Shown here: in pieces, positions 36,401 to 51,400 of the stretch
Layout: every line of letters begins with the position of its first letter
Position numbering within the stretch: position 1 is the stretch's first letter
DNA from: Schistosoma haematobium
Taxonomy: Eukaryota; Platyhelminthes; Trematoda; Strigeidida; Schistosomatidae
Reading direction: 5' to 3'
NCBI RefSeq assembly: GCF_000699445.3
Contig: NC_067196.1
Span: 7,559,616 to 7,623,615 of the forward strand
Length of the DNA stretch: 64,000 nt
The notes under the pieces: model-generated
The model's database searches: none
The model's input: only the letters and a program-made list of their open reading frames with translations
What the model was told of the DNA's origin: nothing
Position numbers and translations under genes: made by a program

Positions 36401-39400
36401 TTGACTGCTATTTTAACCTTCTAATTGATATATTGATCTCATTATAAAAAGCTTTTTCTGTATAAATGATTACTTAAAAAAAGATCGATTATTTCATGAC
36501 ACTTTCAACTTCATCCGAACTCCACTTGGAGCCCCTCTGGGGCTACTACCGATTCTAACCCCAGATGAAGGAAGAGGGTTGAGCATTGGGTTAGCGACCC
36601 CATCCCGTAGAAAACTAACTCGCTAAAAAACGCTAACCAGAAAAAAATTATTCAACTTCATCCGTTTATCAAGTATCATGGGTAATTATTCCATTAGTAT
36701 GTTCATTTCTAACTATTTTCTATTGTAATTTGATAATACTGAGCTTAATTATAAATAAGGAAGTTTGTACTGATTAATTTAATTTATCAGAAGGTGTTTT
36801 GTGGAGATTTGAGTAATTTCAATAGTTGGAATCATGAGTCATTTGAAGCTAGACTACTATGAAAAACCTGGAAGCACTGGACGGCCGTTTCGTCCCACTA
36901 TGGGACTCCTCAGCAATGGGCATGCACGATTCCAACTCGCAAGATTCGAACCCATCACCTATCAGTCTAGCTCGCGAGCGCTTAACCATTGGACCACTGG
37001 GCCAGCATCCAAAAAGACAATTTATACTGTAAAGGTTAAACAGTTGTCTATGAGACTATGGATTATTTTTGAGCGATGCTAGACTGACTTTGAGAGCATC
37101 CGCCTAATAACTAGCACCAAATGAGGGTTATAAACCTGTGTGAGGAATTATAATTACGATTTCAAGTTGATGGTTAAGGTTAGGAATTAGATTTAGTGTT
37201 TTCATCACGAACTGATATCAGCTCTAATTCCAAAACTCTATTTATCCAAATGGATGAGTGGATTTCGTACCAAAATTCGATATCTGTTATCTTATACGTG
37301 ATTGATTTGTCCATATATTATAGTCTCGCCTCAAACGACGATATAAATCATATTACAGAATAAACTGAAGTAGACAAAAATTCAAATCTATATAGCACTT
37401 GGCAACTGTTATGTTCTAGTGTGTAGCTTTTTAAACATATCGACTCAGCTCATTATAAATCGTGCTCAGAATCTTCAGACTTTATAGCTATTGCTTCACA
37501 TCTACTAGTCAGTATTTATTGCTTGCTTACTTAATTACTCCTGTTGTTTCTCGTGGAGCATAGGTCACCGACCACGATTCTTACGCCTCATTAATTAAAA
37601 GTAATTTTCATTATATTACAGTGTTATCGGCAACAACACATCACTTTTAAGCTTGATTTTGAATGGCTGTTATTAGATAACCTCGAAGATTAACGATATT
37701 TATCTTTAAACTAAGTAATCTCCGTAAGAAACACCTTTTGTATACCTTTAGGTTGTAAGTTCACATAGTTGGTAGCGAAGTTTTTATATTTTGGTGAGAT
37801 TCTGACAAACCCAAAGCACCTTATAGAGGCTCTCTACTCAAACACAACTGGTCTAGTGAGAGCTTATGGCGAACCGTCATCAGAATTGATTACCTGCCCA
37901 CTCTCCCCATTCTTATTCAACTTTGTCGTTGACGTGCTTTTAGAGATAACACCTTCCCCATCTAAATTTCCAGGGGTTGAACTTTTTCCAGGAGATTCAC
38001 TTGTTGACTTGGAATATGCTGATGACATAGTTCTAGTTGGTGAAGACGCTGACAAAATGCTGTCTTCTGACCACTATAAGCAATAATGCAAGCATGTTCG
38101 GGATGCGATTCTTCCCCTCAAAATGCAAAATGTTGCTTCAGGATTAGGTTGCATTGACACTTGAACTAATGATAGGGAGTGAAGTAGTTGAGTGTGTCGA
38201 CCACTTCACTTATGTTAGGAGTCTCATCAACCCCTGTGGCCTGATGTGTGACGAAATCTCAGCTCGACTAGCTTTTGCCAACGTGCGTCATTTATGGTAT
38301 AGGAGAGATATCAGTCTACCAACCAAAGGACGGGTTTAGTGCGCAGCAGTTAGTTCCTTCCTACATTATGGCTGTGAAATATGGCCGGTAAGAGTAGAGA
38401 GTATTCGTAGGTTACTAGTATTTGATCATAGGTATCTTCGAAGCATTGCTCGTATATCCCTAGGACCACCGACTAATTAATGCGGTTGTTAAGAAACGGG
38501 TACTAGGTAAGGATGACAAATCAATTGATGAAGTAGTGAAACGTGATCAGTCAAGATGGCTAGGACATGTGTTATGTACGCGAATGCCGCGACGAGCGAT
38601 GTTTTGTGGTGTAGGAGTAGATTGGAAGAAAGGTAGGGGCGGCCAGATTAAAACATGGCACAAATCCATGAAGCCACTGACAAGTTGACTGAGCCATGTT
38701 GGTAGGTGTAGACTACTTGGTTGAGATCCGTGAGATGATAACAACCGATGGATAGAGACCTTGAATGACATGGTTCAAAATCGTTAGCAATGGCACAGGT
38801 TCATCCACTCTTTGTGTTGTCCTAAATTCTAATCTTCTGAATTCTCCTTGTATCTTATTTCTCTTTCCAAATATGTTTCACTGGATTATACTCCTTGAAT
38901 ATCATCTTCAAACTCCAATCTTTTCGATTGGTGCTTATACTCTCACTACCTCTACCATTATGGGATTTCAATCGACAGTCGTATCTCCATGCTAATGTGG
39001 TATGGCAATTAGAACTGATATAAGAACGTACGAAGTTCTACGTTGTTACTGACTGACTCAAAAACAATATTTATTTAAAGATTAATTTTTGAAGAGCGCA
39101 TTTAGTTAACTAATTATTATTAGACATCTGTACCTGCAAACAGTTTTATATTGCTTAACTTACTTTTAACACTAATTCAAATCTGATTTCTGTATGCAAA
39201 TGAGGTTTGTTGAAGTCCGTTATTTTATCATTATCTTATTACCCCTTCTAATTTTACAGTTTGTTAATGGCAATTATAATCTTTAATATAGAGGTTTGTC
39301 TTAGCATAGGGATTCCTAATAATGTGGATCCATGACTCCACCATAGTCCTGGATTCAAATCCCGAGAGCAGGATTGTGGATGGACACTGTTGAGGAGCTC

Positions 39401-42400
39401 CACAATAGGACGAAATGGTCGTCCAGTGCTTCCAGGTCTAGTTTCAAATGGCTTATGAATTCAGTTGTTACATTACTAAAATCTCCATAAAACTCTCCTT
39501 CTGTTAATAATTCTTACTTACTTATTTACATTTTTATTAATATTTTGCATCATTTCTAAACATTCTTTAAAGTTTTCGGATAAATTCAATACTGTTGATG
39601 AAGCTAACCAATTTTTCTCTTGTCTTATATAACCATCTAATGCAACACCACGTTTTAATAGATTATCTGTTAAATTAGTATTTAACAGTGTTGTATATTT
39701 CCATTGTTGTTCTCCAGCTTGAGGTAGATTAACTCTGTATAGAAAAAAGTAAAAATATTTAAGAATAGAAGAAAAAAGAGACAAATATCGTAGATGTAAA
39801 TGAATGAAAATTTGAGGATAAGATATTATGTAATAGGCATATGCATCAGAAGTGATTATACTCAAAAAGTCATATTGCCAGACTGTGTTTGTGTTATTGA
39901 TACTTAGAATTTGCTTTTGTCTTTTCATATTTACGATTATGTCCTAAGCTTAACGATATTGCGGAATACGATTTCCAATTAAGATACCCTGATTTATACG
40001 AGCAACTCAGAGTTTTTATTGGTCTTTTTTCTGTCTAGCCACTGCTTGTTAAGTCCAGAACGCCAATCTCATCCTCCACAACACGAATCACATATTTCAG
40101 ACATACTAGGTTTATAAATAAACAAATCAAACCAAATCGCACCATAAAATAGAAAATAACATTTGTACAAGATCAAGCCAAAAGTGGCTGTGATTATCAG
40201 AAACTGTTACTAACAAATTAGGAATAACTCAAGGATAGTCAATCGTATGATAATGGTCAATAAGTCAAATAAAAGCGTATAATGAAATGAATATGAATAC
40301 ATGTATGATATAGTCACTTAATAGTCATACAATAAGAACATACGTATAATATTACTTCATCAGTGATGCCTAAAGGTTACCACACATTAATTCTCGTCCG
40401 GATATAACATTGACAATTTAGTTAACTGTTTTTTTGTGTGACTAAAAATAGAAAGTTTTTTGAATTAATTGATAAATTCACTATTTCTAGGAGGTCCTAT
40501 GATGGGAAATAATTTGAACAGCTTATAAGTATCACAATTTATTGATTTTTCTTTTACTTATTTTGAAGTACATTGTATGTATATACATAATTTTAGCTAT
40601 TTTAAAAGTGTTATGGTCTTTGAGTTGAATAGTCTGCTTTCTCTTTGAGATACATACTGATGATGTTGTTCAGAAGAATGACGAAACCTTCACAATCAAA
40701 TCATCCAATTCGGAGATCACAATATCTTCAATGTTTTCATTATAAGTTATAAATATTCTCTATCTTTCATAAACGTTTCTAATGATTCATACCTAGATTA
40801 TAAGATACGTATTTGCATAAACTCATCGACAAAAAATGCTTAAAGTTTATTCTCTTTCCTTTTGGTAAATTCATGTTAACCAAATATTACCAGCTTTAAC
40901 TTTGTCAGTATTAAAAAGTATACTTTCCAGGAATAATTAATCAGTTGTGAGGTATTACTTCACTGATGACAATGATGGATGTGTTGCTCAATTTCGTGGA
41001 TTAGTTGAAGTTAGACATTAACACCGTTGGATGCCGGTCGGCTCAGTGGTGTAGTTGGTTAAGCGTCTGGCGCGAAACTGATAGGTCCTGGGTTCGAATC
41101 CCGCGAGGTGTGATCGTGGATGTGCACTGCTGAGGAGTCCCATAATAGGACGAAACGGCCGTTCAGTGCTTCCAGGTTTTCCATGTTGGTCTAGTTTCAA
41201 TTGACTCATGATCTCAACTGTTGAAAGTAATCGTGATAAGTTAGAATGTCTCTGAAGTTATCCCAGACTAAAATAAAAATCTAACAAACAACTAAAGAAG
41301 ATTTATCATTACTATCCTAATACAGATTGAACAATTTATTACTGAGCTATCATATTTATATATACGATTTTGGAAATATCTACACTCAATCCAATATTTT
41401 TGTTGTTGTAAACTTTCTGCATAAAATATGTTCGTATATGCTGGTGCCTTGATTAATGACTGACAAATCTATCTGGATTTTTTTTCTTTACCTTAAAAAA
41501 TGCCATAATCTACATAGTGATATATGGATAACTTTATTTATTTATTATTAATGTTTAATTATCAGTTGAGATGGATGGTGACTAGCAGTGAGAATTGTCA
41601 GCTGGATACATCTGCATCTCAGAGTTAACGTTCACTCTACAACTCGAACCCAATACCGTCCGCCTAAAATGCTATCACATAATCCATTTAGCTTCGGAGT
41701 CCAGATAGCTACCAGTTTATGTAATAAAGTGAATTTTTAGTTCATTTTTGTATTCATTGTTTGAATCTTCCCATTGATGTTGTTTAGAAATGCAACAGAT
41801 TAGTATCTTTTAATGCTTATGGTTTAAGCCAATATCCATACAGTCTGCATAAGATACACATAAGTGACTGATCACTTACAATCCTAAACATTAATGGAAA
41901 TATTCAAACAAACAATACAAACAATGAATTATGTGACTAATTATTGTTTCTGATTTGTAACTACTTAAAAATAACATTGATGTTCTTTCAAGTATTTTGA
42001 ATAAGAATATCAATGTAAAAAAATTATAGCTTTCAGTACTCATGATCAAATGAATAAAAACAAATTGAACAATATGAGGCAAGATAAAGTGCTGACCAAA
42101 ATCAATTAAGATTATATTCCATAAAACAATATGAACACGAGAAAATACCATGTAGAAGTTATACTAGAAAACGGTAAATATTTGTACTAGATATCCTCAC
42201 TATAAAGAATTCACTTAGTTCTTATTGTGTAAATGCTAGGTTTGAAGTTATCACGAGTTCACTTAATCTGCGAACGAGAACAAAGACTCGGTGACCGAAG
42301 ACCAGCAGGCTAGCTATTGATGCTTCCCAGCCCCGCTAACTAGAGGGAGAAGTCCATGCTTGGAGTGAGGAAGTATATTCTGCAAACAGCCAGAAACCAG

Positions 42401-45400
42401 CAAGCCCACAGCGATCCCAAAAACACAATTCAAAACGTATATATATCAATTATATGTGTATAATCGATATTGCTATGGAAGTATTTTTAAACAGTTAATC
42501 GATGAGTTAGTCAATCGACTGCCATAGAAATATTTATCATTTAATCGATAAGAACAGTTAATTAACAATTATATAGTATTAGTCCACAAATGGATCCCAA
42601 AAATTACCACTCATTATTCTTATCGGGGCATAACAGTAAAGAATGTGATAATTACTATTCAGAAAGCAATGAAGTTACTTTGAAGACAGTAAACAAGAAA
42701 TAGCTGGTGATAAAGAACCAAATATAGTGACACTTTTATTGTGATACATTGTATATAAGATGCATCGTTACCGTTAATACATATTCTATTCATCAGAGTA
42801 TATATTGTTTCACTCATATCTAAACACTTCCAATTTATTGCATGAATTTAAAACAGAAACTAACACTTAGTTTCTTTCAGCTGATTAATATTCATTTCGA
42901 TATTTTACCATATAAAACGCTCAAGTTTTCCGAAAGAAACGGTACCCTTTATGAATACACTCAAATAATCTTATCTATACGAAGGGTTAACTTATAGAAC
43001 TGAATTAAAGATTAACATTTAATTCGATTAGAAAAGTAAGACATCAAACTACAAAACGTTAACAAAAAGCTATTTCTAAGAAAAGATAGATAGTGGTTAG
43101 CAGTGGAATCTACGACGCTCGTTTCGTCCTCTTTCAGACTCGTCAGCTGGATGTACATTCATCTCAGAGTTAATATTTACTGCGGAACTCGGACCCAATA
43201 CCGTTTGCTTCAAACGCCATTGCGTTCGGGAAGATTCAAGTAAACAATACCAAGTGAATTTAAACTTCACCTCATTTCACATCCAGGCGGGTATCAAAAC
43301 TCAGTAGCTAAATGGATAACACGATAGCGTTTAAAGCGAACGATATTGATTTCGAGTCCCAGAGTGAACACCAACTCTGAGATGTAGGTACATCCAGATG
43401 ACTTTCCCAAACGAAACGCTCGTCGAGGATTCCACCGCTAGCCAACAACCATCTTTGCTTATAATATCTATGAATTACGGCAATATCGAGGGAATACGCA
43501 CAGTATGCATATATGCCAATAAGAGACTGATCATTTGCAGTCCTAAACATCAATGGGAAGATTCAAGTAAACAATACCAAGTGAATTTCAAAAGCTATTT
43601 CATTTTAGATATGAATCTGAAAATATATGTTATTCGAAGAAAAATTGTTTTAAAACAATTAATGAAAATTTTTTATTGTTTATAACTCATCTTCAATGTT
43701 AGATTTTCAATAGGAAGACTACAGTAAGCAAAAGAATATACTATACTTCCACTGAGTATCAGTAATCGAACAATAAGTAATTTTCAAATGACTAAACTGT
43801 TATCGTTTGTTCTTTACTTCATTCTATTTTACTTGCCCTGAGCCTACAAATCCTATATTAACTGCGTTTGATAAGAGTGTTGTCAATGATAGATCGTTAA
43901 TCTTTAACTAACAAACTGACCCCTATGTCTTACAATTCAAGTAATAATGAAGTTAGCTACTTTTAAATGTGATAGTTTGATAAATAACGATCTAGAGTTT
44001 TAAACAGACTTGAACCTCCATATGAGCCTTAATAATAAGATAAAGGTATATATGTCTGACAAACCTTAAACTAAACGAAACGTGCTTACTAGGTTCGATG
44101 AACAACCAATAACTAAATTATAATACACAGTATTTTTCGAGTATAATCTCATAAGTTTTAGTCTTATTACTTGTTATATCCCTATAAGAATAATGAATGG
44201 TAACTTTTAGGATCCATTTATGGACCAATACTATACAAATATTTTTATTGTATAATTTCTCATCAGGTTCTACAATTATTAATCTGGATTTATAATTGTA
44301 GAACCTGATGAGAAATTATTGAAAAGAATATTCTTCGTTCATACAATTGTGTATTGTATAATTATCAGAATGAGTTTTGTGGAGATTTTAAGAAATTTCA
44401 CAGGTTGAAATCATGAGTCAGTTGAGGCTAGACCACCATGGAAAACCTGGAAGCACTGGACGGCCGTTTCGTCCTAGTATGGGACTCCTCAGCAGTGCGC
44501 ATCCACGGCCGTCCAGTGCTTCCAGGTTTTCTATGGTGGTCTAGCTTCAACTGACTCATGATTTCAACCTGTGAAATTTCCTAAAATCTCCACAAAACTC
44601 ATTCTGACAACAATCAACTGCTCACTAGTGACTGACTTCAGGAGGACCTCCTGGAGTTCTAGCGAGAAGCCGTCACCAGTGGAGTTCAAACAGGTCTGTT
44701 GTGAGATATCAGCTCACTGAAGACAATGGTGTTCAGTGGCGCAACTTCGTGTACTATATAATTGTTAAATAACTAAACTGTTCATATTCTTGTCCATCTT
44801 ATTGTGAGCTTTATTTTGACCTATGAATTATTATTATACGGTTTCCCATTCTTGAATTATGCCCTGTCTATTAATTACTACCTCCTTCATTCACAGCCAC
44901 ATTTGGCTAATTCTTGTACAAATGTTGTTTTTTATTTTATGGTACGATGTGGTCTGTTTGATTAGTATATAAACCCAGTATGGTTGAAATAAATGATTCA
45001 TATCGCAGATGCTGGGATTGGTGTTCTGGACTAAACAGGTGGGTTTAGTCAGGAAGCGGGACTGATAAGTACTCTAGACTACTCGCATGGGTTTATTCGT
45101 CACTGGTCCGATAAATAATTCACTGTTCTCTAATTGGCGGTATTGTTACCTTATACAATAAACAGGGCACACAGGTCACAAGTTATAACATTACTAATGT
45201 ATGATTCCTCACTAAGTGTTCTGTATTTTAACATTATTGTCGTATATAACTCCTATCATATAAGGTGAATATTTTCAAACAATAAGTCATAGATACAAAC
45301 ATTTTTGACAGTCAGGTACGCTTTATTTTCCGAAAAAAATTTATATATATACACTCTCATAGATGTCGATTTTTTTTTGTTGTCATCCGGAAATTCGTTA

Positions 45401-48400
45401 CAGTAGTCTTGTGATTTAATGAACCAAAATAGATAAATCTTAAAATTTCACACTAAAAAAAAGTAAAGGAAACATTCATTTTAGAATCAACCAATAAATC
45501 ATTGTTGTCAAACAAGTTTTTTGAGAAAAATTGTGAAAAAAACTGTATTTATGACAAGAATTAGGAAGAAAAATTTAATCGTCTGAAATTTTATGGTAAG
45601 ATGGACGTTACTTCTGTATTACGTAACTAGTAGCTTATTTTAATGAAAACTTTATTTCACAGATGGAAATCATGAGTCAATTGAAGCTAGACCAACATGG
45701 AAAACCTGGAAGCACTGAACGGCCGTTTCGTCCTATTATGGGACTCCTCAGCAGTACGCATCCACGATCCCACACCCAGCGGGATTCGAACCAAGGACCT
45801 ATCAGTTTCGCGCCAGGAGCTTAACTAACTAGACCACTGAACCGACATCCAACGGTGTTAATGTCTAACTGATAGGTCCTAGGTTCGAATCTCGCGGGCA
45901 GCGGGATCTTGGATGCCCACATCTGAGGGGTCCCATACTAGGACGAAACGGCCGTTCAATGCTTCCAGGCTTTCCATGGTGGTCTAGCTTCAATTGACTC
46001 ATGAATTCAATCTGTGAAGTTTCTAAAATTTCCACAAACCCCATCTGAAAACTTTATTGTCAATTTTGTTGAAAGATAGAATAGCCTTTTGTCATTTGAT
46101 GATATTCAGTTACACTGGGTTAGTTTAGAATAAACATTTAGATAATTTAATTAATGCATTGTCTATTGTAGTGTAATTAATCTGAAAAAAATGTACGACC
46201 TTTTTGAATGATTTGTGTATACACAATGATTTTCATGTAGTTGAGTTCACGAGTCCTTCTAAAATAGATCATTATTTAAAATCTAAAAGTACTGGACGTC
46301 GGTTTCGTCCTAGTACAGGACTCCTCAGTAGTACGCAACCACGATTCCAAACTATTACTACAAATTCTCATACTTATATAATGATTTTGTAGTTAATTTT
46401 AAAATCAAAACATTTTCTTGGTATATTGGTACAATATTAGATCTGTTCGTAAATAGTTTCTGTCTACAATCTCAGCGTTATTTATGAACAATAATTTACA
46501 CTGACAGGGACAACGTCGAATACCGTCGGTAAATTCGCAAATTACAATAGCGTTTCTTATCTAGTACATCTTTATAACATGATTTACCTGGGCAGTCACA
46601 TTGAAGAAATGTCAAACTCATAACTTCTTTTTTCTATTTACCGTGGTAACTGAGTTTGAATGATATTTATACTCCCTAATAACAAAACAAACACTATCTG
46701 ATCAAATTAAATTATTTCAAGTATTTTCAAAAAATCTTCTCTTTTGAAAAAAACAACAAAACAATTCAAGTATTTGTTTGCCAGTATGAATCCTACGAAC
46801 TATCAAGTCTCAAACGTGACTATTCGAATACTGTAGTGTAGTTCAATCAATGATTATTTGAAATATAACAACCTTCCTTTTCAGTTGAACCAACAAAAAA
46901 ACAGCTCATTATGAAAAGTGGAAATCGATAACAAAACATGTTTATTCACATGAAATCAATTTGATCAAATCTTTCAAAATGTTTTGCTTGACAATAAGCC
47001 GAAAATCATCACATTACTAGTATTTGACCACAGATGCCTTAGAAATATTGCTTGCATCTTTTGGGATCACCGGGTAAGTAATAGTGAGGTTAAACGCAGG
47101 TTATTGGGGAATGATGGCAGATCAGCTGATGAGGTTGTGAATCTTCATCGACTGAGATGGTTGGGCCACGTGTTACGTATGTCTAAACACCGATTACCAC
47201 AATACTGACTAGTGTTGAAGACGATGGAAGAAAGTTTGGGGAGGCCAAACCAAAACGTGGCATCAGTGCTTGAAGTCACTAAATTCTGGTCTGAGCCATG
47301 TTGGTAGATGCAGACTACTTGTTAGGGGTCCGCATGACTATCGTAACCAATGGTTGGAGACTGTGTGATATGGCTCATAATTGATCATAATGGCGTAGGT
47401 GTATGCACTCTTTGTCTTCCCTTAAACTATGAGAACAAAATCGCTTCATATATTTCTTTCTACGAACTAATTCTCGCTTCCTGTACTATGTCCTTATGTG
47501 CAATCTTTCTTTTATATATTACCACCACTGAATTAACTATTTCTATGAATCCGGTGTTCATCTTGTTGAGTTAATGAGATATGCTAACTTGAATCGATGT
47601 ATATATGTGCCTGGTCCAACGTTGTCGCTGACTGATTGACTGACTAACATCTATAACGATATTTATTTTAAAAAAAGATTACTTACTTGCAGAAATGCTT
47701 ATCTATTGTCGATCGATACGTTCCTTTGGTCAAGACATAAATTTCAGCAACTTGTACAACTGAATGTAAGAAAAATATTTATTTAGAAAAGGTATAAGCT
47801 AAGCAAATAACCACCGTTCAACGAAACAATGAAGTAATCCTTGGGAGGTAATGACAATTAGTACATAAAAAATCAACTACGGCAAACTTCATTACAAAAT
47901 ATCTTTAGCTAAGAGATTTAGTTGTAGTCAATTCGGTTTCCTTTTCTTAGCTTATAAAATGGATGTACCCAAACTAAACATGTGTTGAATTAAAATACGG
48001 AACAGTGAACAGCTGTTTTTGTCCAAATATGATATTTGTTCGGAATTATGTACCTATGATCTAACAGCAAAACTTATCTGGAATGGTTAAGCTTGTTGTC
48101 AAGCTTTTAGCCTTCACACCTGTTATTCACTATGCATTGGTTCACGTCTTCGATTTCATCCATTTCATGTAACTGACTAACCAACATCCACTGATGGTAA
48201 TATTTATTTTATATCAGATACGTTTAAACTTAAATTATCATAGCCTCTCAGTTACCATTAAGTGTTTGATTAACACGAATGATACAGGTAATTTATGAAA
48301 ATTATTCAGTGTACAATTGACATCAGTGACTAACTTTACCTTGATGACTATTGTAAAGCCGGTATGTGTATGTTTTTGTCCTGATTTTAGCTTTTTATAC

Positions 48401-51400
48401 CATGTATATCTACAAAGAGTTTCACACTAAGACTAAACAGTTCCTCAATGTTTCCTCTGATAATGTCTATAACTAATAATAATCACCAACATGTATAAAC
48501 CATATTCATTTCATCAATTAACTAATCAAAAGTATATCAAGCTTTTCACTATCCAATAATCAATATTAATCGAACAATACACAAATTAATCTATATTTTT
48601 GTTATATATCAATGAACCATTCTAACTTTGAGGTTAAACTATCCATTATAAACAGATTCATTGATTATTTATTCTTTCTTTTTAATTTAATGAATTATCA
48701 GATTAGTGAAAGGTTTTAAATGTCAGTTTATACTAAGGTCAACAAAAAAACGGCTTATCATTTATGTAACTTCTTATCAATGACCCAATTTCAATGGTTA
48801 GGATCATGAGTTAGTTGAAGCTAGACTACCATGGAAAACCTGGAAGCACTGGACGACCATTTCATCCTATTTCAAGACTCCTCAGCAGTGTGCATCCACG
48901 ACCCCGCCCCCTGCGGGTTTCGAACCCAGGACCTACTGGTTTCGCGCGCGAGCACTTGATTACTAGACCACTGAGCCGGCCGGTATCCAACGGTGTTAAT
49001 GTCTAACTTCAAATAATCCACTAAATTGACGGCACATCCACCATTGTCTTCAGTGAGTTACTATCTCACAACAGACCCGGTCGAACTCCACTGGTCGCTA
49101 CTTCTCACTAGAACTCCAGGATATAGCGCTTGAAGCCAGTCACTAGTGAGCATATGTTGATTATTATCAGATGGGTTTCGTGGGTATTATAATAATTTCA
49201 ATGGTTAAGATCATGAGTCAGTTGAAGCTAGACCACCATGGGAAACCTGGAAGTAGTGGACGGCCGTCCAATTTGATAGATAATATAATACAACTAAACA
49301 CAACTGAAGGAAAATATGGTATTCACTGATTGACACCCTGTATCCAAAAATATAGGTTATTCTAAAATTAATCAGTGTTCAAAAGAATTTCTTGAAGCGT
49401 AGAATAAGATTTAGGTTTTATAACATCCAATGTAATCTAATAGTTAAATCATCTGATCATCTGATTGGTACTGTATCTAGATCTTCATTCATTACAGACT
49501 GAAAACAATTTCCATAAAGAAACTGTGTTTAGTTCATTTTTTTCTTTAAAAATCTAACTGATCAACAAATGAAATCATAGATAATTTCAACAACAACAAA
49601 ATATTTGTAAGATAAATGATCACTTTGAATTTATCTTGAAGTGTACATTACTTATATGTAACAGATTTAAGTAGTATGTAGCAGGAATTGAAAGTAGAAT
49701 GTTTATCAGAAGAAGATTGAAATAAAGTGAAGTGGAAGAAAAATGACGATATATATAAAGGATCACTGATGAAAGTTATGCGAATAATGTATTTAATGTA
49801 CGATATAATGGTACAATGGTTTACCGTACCTAAATCTTTGTTCACTACAGTCCTATCACTTACACGTTGATTAGCTTAACCACTTGATTCATTGATTGGA
49901 ATTCAGTTTATTTTGTGATTATTATAATTACTTGTTAAACTAATTCCAGTAGAATAATTTACACATCAATCATTTTAAATACTTAAGTCCTGACAGTTTT
50001 CGGGTTTCCCATATCTCTTTGGATTGCTACATCTTTGTTATCAACAAAATGACTACTTCAGTACTTCTGTTGTCTCTTGATAACTTTCGTCAATCTTCTT
50101 TGTTTATTCTCATAACACCTTCCTTGTGACTACCCACATCATGATCTTTTTTACTTATTTTATTTATATGCATCAGTTCAATTTATATTGTAGTGAACGA
50201 AGATTTAGGTACAGTAAACCATTGTATCATTTTATGTAAAATCAAACAGTGAGCTTATGAAACATGAAAATCATACATTAAATAAATTATTCATATAACT
50301 TTCATTAGTTGTGCTCTAACAACTTCATCATTCTTCCAATCTCGTTGTTATTCTGATTGCTCTTCATTTTTCTTCCTCTTCATTTTATTTCAGTCTTCTT
50401 CTGATAACACATTCTACTTTCAATTTCTGCTACATACTACTTATATCTATTACGTATAAGTAGTGCATAACTGAGTAAGACAAATTACATTTTTTTCTGA
50501 AACTGATCGTATAAATAAGAATCTTACGACACACACAAAAGTTAAACGAATTAACATTTGTTGCATAATTTAGTTTTGCTTTAAAAAGTAAATCATCAAA
50601 AACAGTAAACTGTAAATGGTAATGTTTAAGAATAAATATGAATTTACTTGCTACTTGTAACTTTCTAACAGGTAATTGACATAAATTATCCAATACTATT
50701 GATACACATACAGATTCATCATGATAATACAACTGAAAAAGATAATAAAACAATAAATTTGAACACTGAATGGTATTTTGTCAATGTTTATGCAAGATAC
50801 ATGTTTATATGCGTATATATAACACTAGACTTTTAATTAAACATGTAATCCCTGTAAATCAGTGGATGAATTAAGCATCGGTTTTGCATATTTCCAACTA
50901 AATCTTTAATAATTATAGTAGCTAAATCCTTTTCATCTTTCAATAGTTGGAATCATGAGTCCATTGAAGTTAGACCATCATGGAAAAACTGGAAGCACTG
51001 GATGGCCATTTCGTCCTAGTATGGAACTCTTCAGTAATGCGCATACACGATCCCACCCCCCGCGAGATTCAAACCCAGGACCTATCAGTCTTTTTTCTAA
51101 ATAAATGAATTATTAGCATTAAAAGCAATGGACCTAATTGTTCATGGCAAATTATATCAATATCTGTTTAATAATTAGTTACAAAAACTGGGCTGGACAG
51201 TGATTGCGGTGATTCATTTTTTTTATTATTTCTTTGAATCTTCCCATTAATGTTTAAGACTGTAATTGAACAGTCTGTTATTGGCATATGTGCATCTAGT
51301 GCGGATTGCACGATATTGCCTTAATTTACAAGTATTCTAACCATAGATGGATAGTGGCTATCTAGACTGAGTAGCTTAGTGGATAACGTGATAGCATTGT

